Shown here: positions 44,876 to 55,147 of the stretch, piece by piece | Layout: each line of letters starts with the position of its first letter | Numbering within the stretch: position 1 is the first letter of the stretch | Assembly (NCBI RefSeq): GCF_000520975.1 | Contig: NZ_JACB01000052.1 | Coordinates: 1 to 64,000, forward strand | DNA from: Aquimarina megaterium XH134 | Lineage (GTDB): Bacteria > Bacteroidota > Bacteroidia > Flavobacteriales > Flavobacteriaceae | DNA: 64,000 nt | Direction: 5' to 3' | Program-made: the position numbers and the translations under genes | The notes under the pieces: model-generated | Told to the model about the DNA's origin: nothing | The model's input: the letters and a program-made list of their open reading frames with translations, nothing else | The model's database searches: none

Positions 44876-47800
44876 TGGATAGCTTTTTTTATAGTTTATA
44901 TACATCTATTGTTTCCAAAAAAGTAATGAGCTTTGGAATACTTGCACTCATCATTACTGGGCTATTATTTATTGCTTCAAAAATTGAATTTGAAGAGGAT
45001 ATCACTAAGTTAATTCCTACAAATGATAAGACTTCTGAGATTCAAAAAGTATTAAAAACAGTAAACTTTGCTGATAAAATCATAGTAAACATTACACGCG
45101 ACCCCGAAGGATCGGTTGATGATCTTACTCAATATGCAGCACAATTTATTGATAGTGTTACAATAAAATCTGGTGAGCATATTACCCAAATTCAAGGTAA
45201 GGTCGAAGAAGAAGATATCTTTAACACCTTGGATTTTGTCTACAAAAACCTTCCTCTTTTTTTACAAGAAAGTGACTATAAGAACATTAAAAACAAAATT
45301 CAAAAAGATAGCATCGAAGCTATAACGAATAGTAATTATAAAACTTTAATTTCTCCTACAGGAATTATTGCAAGAGATAATATTTTAAAGGATCCTTTGG
45401 GATTATCATTTATTGCCTTAAAAAAATTACAACAACTTAGTTTTGGAGATGATTTCACATTGCACAATGGTTTTTTACTTAGTAAAGATCAGAATCATGT
45501 TTTATTATTTATTACTCCTAAGTTAAAGTCTAGCGAAACAGACAAGAATGCCAAATTTGTAGAAGATCTTTATCAAATAAACAATCAACTTAATGATCAA
45601 TTTAAAGGTAAAGTACAAAGTGAATATTTTGGAGGTACTTTAATTGCTGTAGCAAATGCCAAACAAATAAAAAGGGATATTCAACTAACCATTAGTATCG
45701 CTATTACGATTTTATTAATCATACTTATCTTCTTTTATAGGAAAATTACTATTCCGATTATTTTATTTGTTCCAACAATTTTTGGAGGACTATTAGCAAT
45801 TGCTTTATTGTTCCTAATTCGTGCAAAAATTTCTGCAATATCTCTGGGTATTGGTTCTGTACTATTAGGGGTTACTTTGGATTATTCTCTTCATATCCTA
45901 ACACATATAAGAAGTAACACTAATATAAAAGCAGTTTATAAAGAAATTACTACTCCGGTTTTAATGAGTAGTTTAACCACCGCTTTAGCATTTTTATGTT
46001 TATTATTTTTAGAATCACAAGCACTTCAGGATTTAGGTATTTTTGCAGCAATTAGTGTTGTAGGATCTTCCTTTTTTGCATTAATTTTTATCCCTCAAGT
46101 ATATAAAAGCACTTCTCAAAAAAGGCCAAAAACAACACTCATAGATAATGCCGCTCAATATCCTTTACATAAAAACAAATGGGTAATTATAACATTAACG
46201 TTGGTATTAATAGTAAGCTTGTTTACCTATAGCAAAGTACAATTTAACAATGATATTTCTAAACTAAACTTTGAGCCGCAAGAGTTAAAAGATGCACAAT
46301 TAAGATTAGATGCTTTAACCAATATTGCCTCAAAATCAATTTATCTGGCGGCCTATGAAAATTCGGAGCAAGGTACTTTACAGGTAAATGATAAGATTTT
46401 TGAAAAACTACAACTACTAAAAAATGAAGGAAAAGTAATCGATTTTAGCTCTATCGGATCTTTAATCTATTCAGAAAAAACTCAAAAAGAAAGAATCTCG
46501 AGATGGAATTCTTTTTGGAACACCAACACAATAGCAAGCACAAAAGCTAATCTTATTGAAAGCGGAAACAAATTAGGTTTTAAGCCTACTAGTTTTAATG
46601 CATTTTATACGCTCCTGGAATCGAATTTTAAGCCTTTAAAAATCAAAGATTACAATGCCTTAAAAACGATTTCTATAGCAGATTATATAACAACAAAAGA
46701 GGATTTTGTCACAGCAACAACACTCGTTAAAGTAAAAGATGAAAATGCGCAACATGTAGTTGATCTTTTTAAAGACCAACCTCAAACCATAGTTATCGAC
46801 AGAAAACATATGAATGAAACTTTTTTAGGAAATCTAAAAAATGACTTTAACAAACTAGTTGGTTACTCATTAATTGTTGTATTACTTATCCTTTTATTCT
46901 TCTACAGAAGCTTATCTCTTACCTTGGTAACAAGTATTCCTATAGCGATCACCTGGTTGCTAACCATTGGTATAATGGGATTATTCTCATTAGAGTTTAA
47001 CATCTTTAATATTATAATTTCGACCTTTATTTTTGGTCTGGGAATTGACTATAGTATTTTTATGACTAATGGGTTGTTGCATGAATATAGAACAGGAGAA
47101 AAAGCAGTAGCAACTCATAAAACATCTATTATTTTATCTGTTATTACTACTATTTTGGGAGTAGGTGTTTTAATATTTGCCAAACATCCTGCACTATATA
47201 CAATATCATTACTTTCTATTATCGGTATACTATCGGCAATTGTTATTTCATTCACCATCCAACCTCAATTATTTAAGCTTTTTATTGGCAGTAAGACAAA
47301 AAGACCAATAACACTTAGGTTATTTTTACATTCCATTCTTTCTTTTGCTTACTATGGTTTAGGAGGTTTATTACTTTCGTTATTTAGTGTAGTTTTCATA
47401 AAAATTATCCCATTACCTAAAAAAATGAAAATGAAATGGTTTCATAAAATAATGTCAAAATTTATGGGATCAGTACTATATACAAATCCATTTGTACGTA
47501 AAAAGATTATAAACCAAAGTAATGAAACCTTTGATAAACCAGGAGTTATTATTGCTAATCATACTTCTTTCTTAGATATTTTGGCGATAGGAATGTTATA
47601 TCCAAAAATTATTTTTCTGGTAAACGATTGGGTATACAACTCTCCTGTTTTTGGAAAAGCAGTACAATTAGCTGGCTTTTACCCTGTATCTAGTGGTATA
47701 GAGAATGGATTAGAGCATTTAAAGAAAAAAGTTGATCAAGGCTATTCACTTATAGCTTTTCCCGAAGGAACAAGATCTAATACCAACAAAATTAAACGGT

Positions 47801-48564
47801 TTCACAAAGGAGCATTTTATCTGGCAGAGCAATTTGGGTTAGACATCATTCCTATACTTATACACGGAAATTCTGAAGTACTCCCTAAAGGAAGTTTTAT
47901 TATTAAAGACGGTAGTATAACCATTAAAATACTTGATAGGATAAAAGCAAATGATACTAGTTTTGGCGAAAACTATGCTAGAAAAACAAAACAAATTGGA
48001 GCATATTTTAAAGGTGAATTTGAGAAACTTAGAAATGAGATAGAGCACGATAAGTATTTTAACAAAATTATTCTCGAAGAATATCGATACAAAGGTGACC
48101 CTCTTTATAGAGAAGTACTAAAAGATTTAAAAGCCAATAAAGAGATTTACAAAATAATTATAGACACAATCGAAAAAAAAGAAACTATACTTCATATTTC
48201 AAAAGATTCGGGTCAATTAGATTTTCTGTTATCTTTAGATAGTCCAGACAGAAAGATTATTAACTATATAGAAAATAAAAACACTAGAGATATTGTTAAA
48301 AACAGCTATATTACTAATAATCATAGTAAAATTATTTGTACTAATAATATAGAAGAAACAATAGCATATGATGCAAATGTGCTTATTCTAAATTTAGCTA
48401 CGATTACAGAAAATGAATTAGAAAAGATACTAAGCAATAAAATTAATCTGTTAGTTTTACTAAACGAAAGTCAAAATATACATACACAGATAATTACTAA
48501 TTTGGGATTCGAGATCAAGCACCAAAAGAATAATCTGTTTATTTTAAAAAATAAAGAAAATTAA
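44875..48564 (+). CDS. MMPL/RND exporter fused to acyltransferase and degenerate methyltransferase-like domain
   Basis: The 1229-residue inner-membrane protein has three parts. Residues about 1-830 form an MMPL/RND-type transporter with two repeats, each one helix plus a periplasmic loop plus five or so helices. Residues about 880-1045 form a lysophospholipid acyltransferase with N-H-T-S-F-L-D near 895 and F-P-E-G-T-R-S near 963. Residues about 1065-1229 resemble a class I methyltransferase, with I-L-H-I-S-K-D-S-G-Q-L-D-F-L-L near the usual motif I, but the glycine-rich motif is lost. The fusion suggests that export and acylation of the pigment or its lipid anchor are coupled. The frame is continuous and overlaps the preceding gene by one base. 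Confidence 0.88.
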   Translation: MDSFFYSLYTSIVSKKVMSFGILALIITGLLFIASKIEFEEDITKLIPTNDKTSEIQKVLKTVNFADKIIVNITRDPEGSVDDLTQYAAQFIDSVTIKSGEHITQIQGKVEEEDIFNTLDFVYKNLPLFLQESDYKNIKNKIQKDSIEAITNSNYKTLISPTGIIARDNILKDPLGLSFIALKKLQQLSFGDDFTLHNGFLLSKDQNHVLLFITPKLKSSETDKNAKFVEDLYQINNQLNDQFKGKVQSEYFGGTLIAVANAKQIKRDIQLTISIAITILLIILIFFYRKITIPIILFVPTIFGGLLAIALLFLIRAKISAISLGIGSVLLGVTLDYSLHILTHIRSNTNIKAVYKEITTPVLMSSLTTALAFLCLLFLESQALQDLGIFAAISVVGSSFFALIFIPQVYKSTSQKRPKTTLIDNAAQYPLHKNKWVIITLTLVLIVSLFTYSKVQFNNDISKLNFEPQELKDAQLRLDALTNIASKSIYLAAYENSEQGTLQVNDKIFEKLQLLKNEGKVIDFSSIGSLIYSEKTQKERISRWNSFWNTNTIASTKANLIESGNKLGFKPTSFNAFYTLLESNFKPLKIKDYNALKTISIADYITTKEDFVTATTLVKVKDENAQHVVDLFKDQPQTIVIDRKHMNETFLGNLKNDFNKLVGYSLIVVLLILLFFYRSLSLTLVTSIPIAITWLLTIGIMGLFSLEFNIFNIIISTFIFGLGIDYSIFMTNGLLHEYRTGEKAVATHKTSIILSVITTILGVGVLIFAKHPALYTISLLSIIGILSAIVISFTIQPQLFKLFIGSKTKRPITLRLFLHSILSFAYYGLGGLLLSLFSVVFIKIIPLPKKMKMKWFHKIMSKFMGSVLYTNPFVRKKIINQSNETFDKPGVIIANHTSFLDILAIGMLYPKIIFLVNDWVYNSPVFGKAVQLAGFYPVSSGIENGLEHLKKKVDQGYSLIAFPEGTRSNTNKIKRFHKGAFYLAEQFGLDIIPILIHGNSEVLPKGSFIIKDGSITIKILDRIKANDTSFGENYARKTKQIGAYFKGEFEKLRNEIEHDKYFNKIILEEYRYKGDPLYREVLKDLKANKEIYKIIIDTIEKKETILHISKDSGQLDFLLSLDSPDRKIINYIENKNTRDIVKNSYITNNHSKIICTNNIEETIAYDANVLILNLATITENELEKILSNKINLLVLLNESQNIHTQIITNLGFEIKHQKNNLFILKNKEN

Positions 48565-48567
48565 AAA

Positions 48568-50106
48568 ATGAAAGAGCGTTATGATATTGTAATTATTGGA
48601 AGTGGTTTAGGTGGTTTGGTTTCTGCCATCATTTTAGCCAAAGAAGGTTATAGTGTATGTGTGTTAGAAAAAAATAATCAGTATGGAGGGAATTTACAAA
48701 CCTTTGTAAGAGACAAAACTATTTTTGATACCGGAGTACATTATATCGGTGGGCTTTCTGAAGGCCAAAATCTATATCAATATTTTAAATACATTGGTAT
48801 CATCGATGATTTAAAATTAAAAAAACTCGATGAAGACGGTTTTGATATCATAACTTTTGAAGGTGATGAAAAAGAATACAAACATGCTCAAGGGTATGAT
48901 AATTTTATAAAAATTTTAGTTAACCAATTTCCAGACGAGGAAGAAGCTATTATCACCTATTGTAATAAATTAAAAGAAACATGTCGTAAGTTTCCGCTAT
49001 ATCAGTTAAAACAAGGGAAGCCTTACTTTGATGATAGTGAAATTTTTTCACTCAATGCAAAATCCTATATCAATTCTCTTACAGATAATAAAAAGCTACA
49101 AGGAGTTCTTGCAGGAACAAATTATTTATATGCTGGAGACAGTGATCGTACTCCTTTTTATGTACATGCCTTATGTATCAATTCTTACATCGAAAGCTCA
49201 TACCGATGTATAAATGGTGGAAGCCAGATTACAAAAGTCTTAATTAAAAGGCTAAAGGAATATGGCGGAGAAACATACAAACACCACGAGGTTGTTAAAT
49301 TTGGATTTGATGATAAAAAAATCAATTCTGTTACCTGCAAAAACGGTAAAGAAATAAAAGGAGATTTGTTTATTTCTAATATTGAGCCAAAACTAACTCT
49401 AAAGCTAGCAGGAGAAGATAAATTTAGAAAATCATATGCCAATAGAGTACATAAGATCGAAAGCACAATTGCTGCTTTTACACTATACATTGTACTAAAA
49501 CCAAACACTTTTGCTTATCAAAATAAAAATTTCTATCATTTTAATCATCCGGATAGGGTTTGGGATACACAAAGTTATACCCACGAAAGTTGGCCAGAAG
49601 GATATATGATGACTATGGGGATTAATAAAAACACAGATGAATATGGAGATAGTATTGCTGTAATGACCTATATGCGTTATGAAGAAGTTAAACCCTGGCA
49701 AGATACATTTAATACAGTAGCTAATAAAAATGAAAGAGGGCAAACCTATGAAGAATTTAAAGCTGAAAAAGCTGAAAAAATCATTATTGAATTAGAGAGA
49801 AAATTTCCAAACATAAGAGATTGTATTCAAGAAACATATACCTCGACACCATTATCCTACAGAGATTACATCGGTAGTAATGAAGGGTCGATGTATGGTT
49901 ATGTTAAAGATGTTAATAAACCAATGCACTCTTTTTTATCTCCAAAAACCAAAATCAAAAACCTAATGTTTACGGGGCAGAGTTTAAATATGCATGGCAT
50001 TTTGGGAGTCACTATTAGTGCCGTCACTACTTGCTCAGAAATAATAGGTAAAGATTATTTACTTGATAAAATACTAGAAGCCAATAAAGAGCAAAAAACG
50101 ATTTAG
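48568..50106 (+). CDS. CrtI/retinol-saturase-like FAD oxidoreductase
   Basis: The 512-residue flavoenzyme has an N-terminal I-I-G-S-G-L-G-G-L near residue 9, E-K-N-N-Q-Y-G-G near 35-42 and a C-terminal F-T-G-Q-S-L-N-M-H-G-I-L-G-V segment. It belongs to the phytoene desaturase/all-trans-retinol saturase family, which acts on conjugated double bonds. In this cluster it may desaturate or isomerise the polyene, or aromatise the resorcinol ring. It starts 3 bp after the MMPL fusion. Confidence 0.87.
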   Translation: MKERYDIVIIGSGLGGLVSAIILAKEGYSVCVLEKNNQYGGNLQTFVRDKTIFDTGVHYIGGLSEGQNLYQYFKYIGIIDDLKLKKLDEDGFDIITFEGDEKEYKHAQGYDNFIKILVNQFPDEEEAIITYCNKLKETCRKFPLYQLKQGKPYFDDSEIFSLNAKSYINSLTDNKKLQGVLAGTNYLYAGDSDRTPFYVHALCINSYIESSYRCINGGSQITKVLIKRLKEYGGETYKHHEVVKFGFDDKKINSVTCKNGKEIKGDLFISNIEPKLTLKLAGEDKFRKSYANRVHKIESTIAAFTLYIVLKPNTFAYQNKNFYHFNHPDRVWDTQSYTHESWPEGYMMTMGINKNTDEYGDSIAVMTYMRYEEVKPWQDTFNTVANKNERGQTYEEFKAEKAEKIIIELERKFPNIRDCIQETYTSTPLSYRDYIGSNEGSMYGYVKDVNKPMHSFLSPKTKIKNLMFTGQSLNMHGILGVTISAVTTCSEIIGKDYLLDKILEANKEQKTI

Positions 50107-50153
50107 GCTATGAGAATAACAAAAATAACAAGCATCTAAAAAAACAAAGAAGT

Positions 50154-51830
50154 ATGTTCTTAAAAACATCTTGTTTTACAAAATGGTTGTGCTTTTTTGC
50201 ACTCTTTTTTCTGTTAATGTCATGTGGTGTATCTAAATCAATAAAAGATATCCCAGACGTTAGTAGCTATTCTTCTTCTATTGAAAAAAGAATCAAAGTT
50301 TCTGATTCTGTTTTTACCATCGGAAATAGCTTTCTTAGTAAAAACAAGCAAGGTTTATGGGAACTTTATGTAGAAGGAGATCCTTTACAAATAGGTTTAC
50401 AAACCGGAAGCCTGACACAAGAACTATTTAAAAAACAAGAGCATGCTTTTTTATCTAAGGTAGGAGAATTAGTGCCTTCAAAAACAAAACAATATTTATT
50501 AAGAAAAGTTGTAGCCTGGTATAACAGAAAAATGTATTTACATATTCCCGCAGAGTATAAAGCAGAAATATACGGACTTTCAAAATATGCATCGAACGAT
50601 TATAACCATATAGCAGAAAACTACTTAAGAATACTGTATCTTCATGGTGCACATGACATAGGACATGCTTTACAGGATTTAGCATTAGTAGGATGTTCTT
50701 CATTTGCCGCCTGGGGAGAAAAAACCGTAGATGGCGATTTGATCATTGGTAGAAATTTTGATTTTTATGCTGGTGATGACTTTGCCAAAGATAAAATCAT
50801 TGCTTTTGTAAACCCTACAAAAGGTTATAAATTTATGTCTGTAACCTGGGGAGGAATGATTGGTGTAGTTTCGGGAATGAATGAGCATGGACTTACGGTA
50901 ACGATAAATGCAGGAAAATCTAAAATTCCTTTATTAGCAAAAACACCAATTTCAATTTTGGTTCGTGAGATTTTACAATACGCCTCGACAATAGACGAAG
51001 CGATAGCAATAGCAAAAAAACGAGAAGTCTTTGTGTCTGAATCAATATTTATAGGAAGTGCAAAAGATAAAAAAGCAATCACTATTGAAGTATCTCCCAA
51101 AAACTTTGGTGTTTATGATGTCGCTAACTCTAATCAATTAATTTGCTCTAATCATTTTCAAAGTGACGCCTATTCTGATGATCAAAACAATATAAAACAT
51201 ATCGAAGAAAGCCATTCTCAATATCGCTATAAAAGAATGCAGGAATTATTACAACAGCAACCAAAAGTAACACCGCAAATTGCTGTGGATATCCTAAGAA
51301 ACAAAGAAGGATTAAATAACAAACAAATAGGGTATGGTAATGAAAAAGCTTTGAATCAATTATTGGCACATCATGGCATTGTTTTTAAACCAGAAGATCG
51401 TATGGTATGGGTGTCATCAAACCCATATCAATTGGGAGAATTTGTTGCTTATAACCTGAATGATATTTTTAATAAAAAACATACAAAAACAACATTATCT
51501 CAATTTGAATTAAATATTGAAAAAGACCCTTTTCAATTTACTAAGGCATATAAAGATTACGAAAACTACAGACGGTTACGTAAAGATCTTCAAAAAGCAA
51601 TTGATAACAAAGAAATGTTAGATCCCGCTTTTATTGGGACCTTTCAGAAGGCCAATCCAGAGTATTGGGAAGTATATTATTTAATTGGTAAGTATTACTA
51701 CGAAAAACAATATTATACTGCTGCATTGCATGCTTTTGAAGAAGCTAGCAACAAAGAAATTACGACAGTTCCCGACAAACGTGAAATTGATTCGTATATT
51801 AAAAAATTAAAAAGGAAATTAAAACAATGA
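50154..51830 (+). CDS. C45-type autoproteolytic acyltransferase/hydrolase lipoprotein
   Basis: The 558-residue product has a lipoprotein signal (L-L-M-S-C, Cys near 24). It then has an Ntn-hydrolase domain of the C45/acyl-CoA:6-aminopenicillanate acyltransferase type. The presumed self-processing nucleophile is the Cys of V-G-C-S-S-F-A-A-W near 181-189, followed by I-G-R-N-F-D-F and a W-G-G-M-I-G-V-V-S-G-M-N segment. The C-terminal 100 residues are helical and TPR-like. It would sit in the periplasm, where it could form or cleave the ester between aryl polyene acid and resorcinol. That role is inferred from position only. It overlaps the ligase gene by 4 bases. Confidence 0.82.
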   Translation: MFLKTSCFTKWLCFFALFFLLMSCGVSKSIKDIPDVSSYSSSIEKRIKVSDSVFTIGNSFLSKNKQGLWELYVEGDPLQIGLQTGSLTQELFKKQEHAFLSKVGELVPSKTKQYLLRKVVAWYNRKMYLHIPAEYKAEIYGLSKYASNDYNHIAENYLRILYLHGAHDIGHALQDLALVGCSSFAAWGEKTVDGDLIIGRNFDFYAGDDFAKDKIIAFVNPTKGYKFMSVTWGGMIGVVSGMNEHGLTVTINAGKSKIPLLAKTPISILVREILQYASTIDEAIAIAKKREVFVSESIFIGSAKDKKAITIEVSPKNFGVYDVANSNQLICSNHFQSDAYSDDQNNIKHIEESHSQYRYKRMQELLQQQPKVTPQIAVDILRNKEGLNNKQIGYGNEKALNQLLAHHGIVFKPEDRMVWVSSNPYQLGEFVAYNLNDIFNKKHTKTTLSQFELNIEKDPFQFTKAYKDYENYRRLRKDLQKAIDNKEMLDPAFIGTFQKANPEYWEVYYLIGKYYYEKQYYTAALHAFEEASNKEITTVPDKREIDSYIKKLKRKLKQ

Positions 51831-53122
51831 TTCCTGAAATAGAAAAAGCATCGTTGGCTGAGATCAAAACAGTGCAAGAGCAAGAATTAAAGAAATTAAT
51901 ATCGTATTTAGATACACACTCTACTTATTATCAAGGTATTTTTGCAAAACATAACATTCTTCCTTCGACAATTAATACTCTAGAAGATTTAGTAAAAATA
52001 CCAGTTACTACCAAAGAGCAATTACAACAGTTTAATGATGATTTTATCTGTGTACCAAAAAGTGAAATCATAGATTATGTTACTACCTCCGGAACCTTGG
52101 GAGAGCCTGTTACTTTTGCACTAACAGATAATGATTTAAAAAGGTTAGCGTACAACGAAGCCATTTCTTTTGCCTGTGCGGGTGTACAAAAGGAAGACGT
52201 AATGCAATTAATGACAACTATCGACAGGCGCTTTATGGCAGGAATAGCTTATTTTCTGGGCGCTCGGGAATTAGGAGCTGGGATTATACGTGTAGGAGCT
52301 GGGATTCCCGAATTACAATGGGACTCTATTTTAAAATTTAAACCTACCTACTTAATCGTAGTTCCTTCGTTTTTATTAAAATTAATTAAATATGCCCAAG
52401 AACACGATATTGATCTGAATGCTTCGGGAATAAAAGGCGCTATTTGCATAGGAGAATCTCTTAGAAATCAAGATTTTTCGTTAAATACACTTGCAAAAAA
52501 GATAAAAGACAGTTGGAACATAGCATTATACTCTACCTATGCATCTACAGAAATGAATACTGCTTTTACAGAATGTAGTGAACAACAAGGAGGGCATCAT
52601 CACCCAGAGCTAATTATTGCAGAAATTCTGGATGATCATAATTGCCCCGTTCCTCCTGGTGAGGTAGGAGAACTTACTGTTACTACTCTGGGGGTAGAAG
52701 CAATGCCCTTATTACGATTTAAAACAGGAGATATGATTAAGGCGCATACTTCAAGTTGTGCATGTGGGCGTAATACTATGCGTTTGGGGCCTGTGGTAGG
52801 AAGAAAAAAGCAAATGATTAAGTATAAAGGAACAACTTTATACCCTCCTGCTATGGATAATATCCTTAATGATTTTAATGAGGTAGAGAATTATATTATC
52901 GAGATTTTTCACAATTCAATAGGTACAGATGAAATCTTAATTAAAATAGTTACCCAAACCCCGACAGAAGATTTATTACATGATATAAAAGATCATTTTA
53001 GAGCAAAGTTAAGAGTATCCCCAAAAATTGAATTTCATGATAAAAAAGACATTCAGAAACTTCAATTCCCTAAACTAAGCAGAAAACCTGTAATTGTTAT
53101 TGATAAAAGGGAAATAGAATAA
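51827..53122 (+). CDS. Phenylacetate-CoA ligase-like adenylating enzyme
   Basis: The 431-residue protein is an AMP-forming ligase of the PaaK type. The phosphate-binding loop is T-T-S-G-T-L-G-E-P near 85-93, and Y-A-S-T-E-M-N-T-A near 238-246 is the A5-like motif. R-F-K-T-G-D near 299-304 and a C-x-C-G-R segment follow, with a small C-terminal domain. It would activate an aryl acid, most simply the 4-coumarate made by the ammonia-lyase, for loading on ACP, like ApeH. It is the last gene of the pigment run. Confidence 0.88.
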   Translation: MIPEIEKASLAEIKTVQEQELKKLISYLDTHSTYYQGIFAKHNILPSTINTLEDLVKIPVTTKEQLQQFNDDFICVPKSEIIDYVTTSGTLGEPVTFALTDNDLKRLAYNEAISFACAGVQKEDVMQLMTTIDRRFMAGIAYFLGARELGAGIIRVGAGIPELQWDSILKFKPTYLIVVPSFLLKLIKYAQEHDIDLNASGIKGAICIGESLRNQDFSLNTLAKKIKDSWNIALYSTYASTEMNTAFTECSEQQGGHHHPELIIAEILDDHNCPVPPGEVGELTVTTLGVEAMPLLRFKTGDMIKAHTSSCACGRNTMRLGPVVGRKKQMIKYKGTTLYPPAMDNILNDFNEVENYIIEIFHNSIGTDEILIKIVTQTPTEDLLHDIKDHFRAKLRVSPKIEFHDKKDIQKLQFPKLSRKPVIVIDKREIE

Positions 53123-53366
53123 TATTTTTCTGATTTACGCATTACTCATATAAGACTTTACAATCTCTAGATTGATTTTAGTTACCTTCGGTAAACAAAA
53201 AGATACTCGTAATGGTACTAGTTACACACATTCTGTATAAAATTATAATTGTGTAGGCAAGTGTTGTATTTTGATTCTTTATAAAAAATGACAGATAGGT
53301 GACATCTAAATGTCGTTACAAAAACAAGGAGCCCTCCATAGCTTTGTATCAAACAAAAATATAATT

Positions 53367-55130
53367 ATGGAAACCCAATCAATTGCAAAAAACTTAGTGT
53401 ATCAACGAAAATTAAAAGGGTATACTCAAGAAGAATTATCAGAAAAAACACAAGTTACAATTCGTACTATCCAGCGTATAGAAAAAGGAGATGTAACTCC
53501 GCATCTTCAAACTGTAAAATTGTTAGCTACGGCATTAGATATTGAGGTGAATGATTTATTGATATTAGAAAATCCAAAAGAAGAAACGATACAGAAAAAA
53601 TGGTTAATCTTATTACATAGCACTCCTTTTTTAGGTTTTATAATACCTCTGGCAAATATACTTTTTCCCTTATTTATTTGGATTCATAAACGAGAAGATA
53701 ACGAATTATACAACTGTCATGGTATTAAAATTATTAATTTTCAAATAACGATGAGCATAGTGTACATACTTTCATTAGTAGCTCTTGTAACTATTGAAAA
53801 GTGGGGGTTTTTCTTGTTTATATCTGTAATCCCATTTGGTATAATTTGTATGTTATTTAATATCGTAAGAGTGGTTAATTCTCAAAAGTGTTATTACCCA
53901 TTATCGTTTCCGTTTCTAAGCGGTAATAAGAACGATGCGTCAAAAAAAATGATCGTATTACTATTGATAAGCACAATGTTTTTCACAAGTTGTACTCATG
54001 CAAAAGCACAAAATATTATACGCTTGGACGGAACCGAAATAACTAAAGATTCATTAACAACTCAAATTAATCGACTTATTAAAAGTGCAAACATACCTGG
54101 GATTGCTGTTACTATTTTTAATGACAATGAGGTTACATATCAGAAGACTTTTGGGTATAAAGATTATGATAAAAAATTAACTCTAAATGATTCTACTAAT
54201 ATCTACGGAGGTTCTTTTAGTAAAGCAGTTTTTGGAGTACTGGTAATGAAATTGGTAGAAGACGGCGTTATTGATCTCGACACAGCTTTAGAGTCTTATT
54301 TACCTAAAAAAATATACGAGTACAAACCACTTACACGTTGGCATGATGATTTTTCTGCCTTAAAAAATGACAGTCTATATCATAAAATAACGGCTCGTAT
54401 GTGTTTAACACACACTACAGGTTTTGCTAATTCCCGATGGATGGAGTCAGATTATCAACTGCGTGTACACCGGGAACCAGGAAGCAGGTATAGTTATTCT
54501 GGAGAAGGATTTATTTACCTGCAGGTTGTCTTAGAAAAAATAATGGGGAAGAATCTAGAAGAATTAGCACAAGAAATAATTTTCAAACCATTAAACATGA
54601 GTCACTCCAGTTACCAATGGTCAACATCATTTGAAGATAATTTTGCATACGGTCATACCGTCACAAGTGAGCGTTTTAAAAAAGATAAAGACAATGAACC
54701 GAGAGGAGGTAGTACATTAGAAACTACTTCAGAAGATTATTCGAAATTTCTTAAAGCCGTATTACAAAATAAAATTATCACACAAAATTCTTGGAATGAA
54801 CTGTTTAAACCACAACTTAGGATTCATTCTATCAAGCAATTTGGACCACTTGCTCTAAAAGATTCTACACAAAATGATGCTATTGCATTAAGTTATGGAT
54901 TGGGTTGGGGTGTATTGAAAACTCCATATGGTTTTGGAGCTTTTAAAGAGTGTCATGGTAATGGGTTTCAGCATTATTCAATTATATTTCCAGAAGCACA
55001 AAAAGGTATTATGATAATGACCAATAGTGATAATGGAGAAAGTATCTTTAAAGAACTATTAGAAGTTTCGATTGCAGATACATATACGCCATGGTATTGG
55101 GAGAATTATATCCCTTATAATAAGAAGTAA
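53367..55130 (+). CDS. Fusion of XRE regulator, DUF4870 membrane domain and beta-lactamase-fold serine hydrolase
   Basis: The 587-residue frame has an XRE helix-turn-helix (about 8-62, with R-K-L-K-G-Y-T-Q-E-E-L-S and T-I-R-T-I-Q-R-I-E-K-G). Three hydrophobic DUF4870-like segments follow (about 75-175). A fourth hydrophobic stretch starts at Met195 (ATG 53949) and reads like a complete lipoprotein signal with lipobox F-F-T-S-C. The rest (about 220-587) is a class C beta-lactamase/DD-peptidase fold with the S-x-x-K motif in G-G-S-F-S-K and a Y-S-Y-S-G segment. It may be a membrane-bound sensor, or a regulator and a lipoprotein fused in frame with a second start at 53949. The frame also opens upstream at 53310, but the ATG at 53367 fits the domain start. 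Confidence 0.82.
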   Translation: METQSIAKNLVYQRKLKGYTQEELSEKTQVTIRTIQRIEKGDVTPHLQTVKLLATALDIEVNDLLILENPKEETIQKKWLILLHSTPFLGFIIPLANILFPLFIWIHKREDNELYNCHGIKIINFQITMSIVYILSLVALVTIEKWGFFLFISVIPFGIICMLFNIVRVVNSQKCYYPLSFPFLSGNKNDASKKMIVLLLISTMFFTSCTHAKAQNIIRLDGTEITKDSLTTQINRLIKSANIPGIAVTIFNDNEVTYQKTFGYKDYDKKLTLNDSTNIYGGSFSKAVFGVLVMKLVEDGVIDLDTALESYLPKKIYEYKPLTRWHDDFSALKNDSLYHKITARMCLTHTTGFANSRWMESDYQLRVHREPGSRYSYSGEGFIYLQVVLEKIMGKNLEELAQEIIFKPLNMSHSSYQWSTSFEDNFAYGHTVTSERFKKDKDNEPRGGSTLETTSEDYSKFLKAVLQNKIITQNSWNELFKPQLRIHSIKQFGPLALKDSTQNDAIALSYGLGWGVLKTPYGFGAFKECHGNGFQHYSIIFPEAQKGIMIMTNSDNGESIFKELLEVSIADTYTPWYWENYIPYNKK

Positions 55131-55147
55131 AAATAAAGAAAGTAAAC

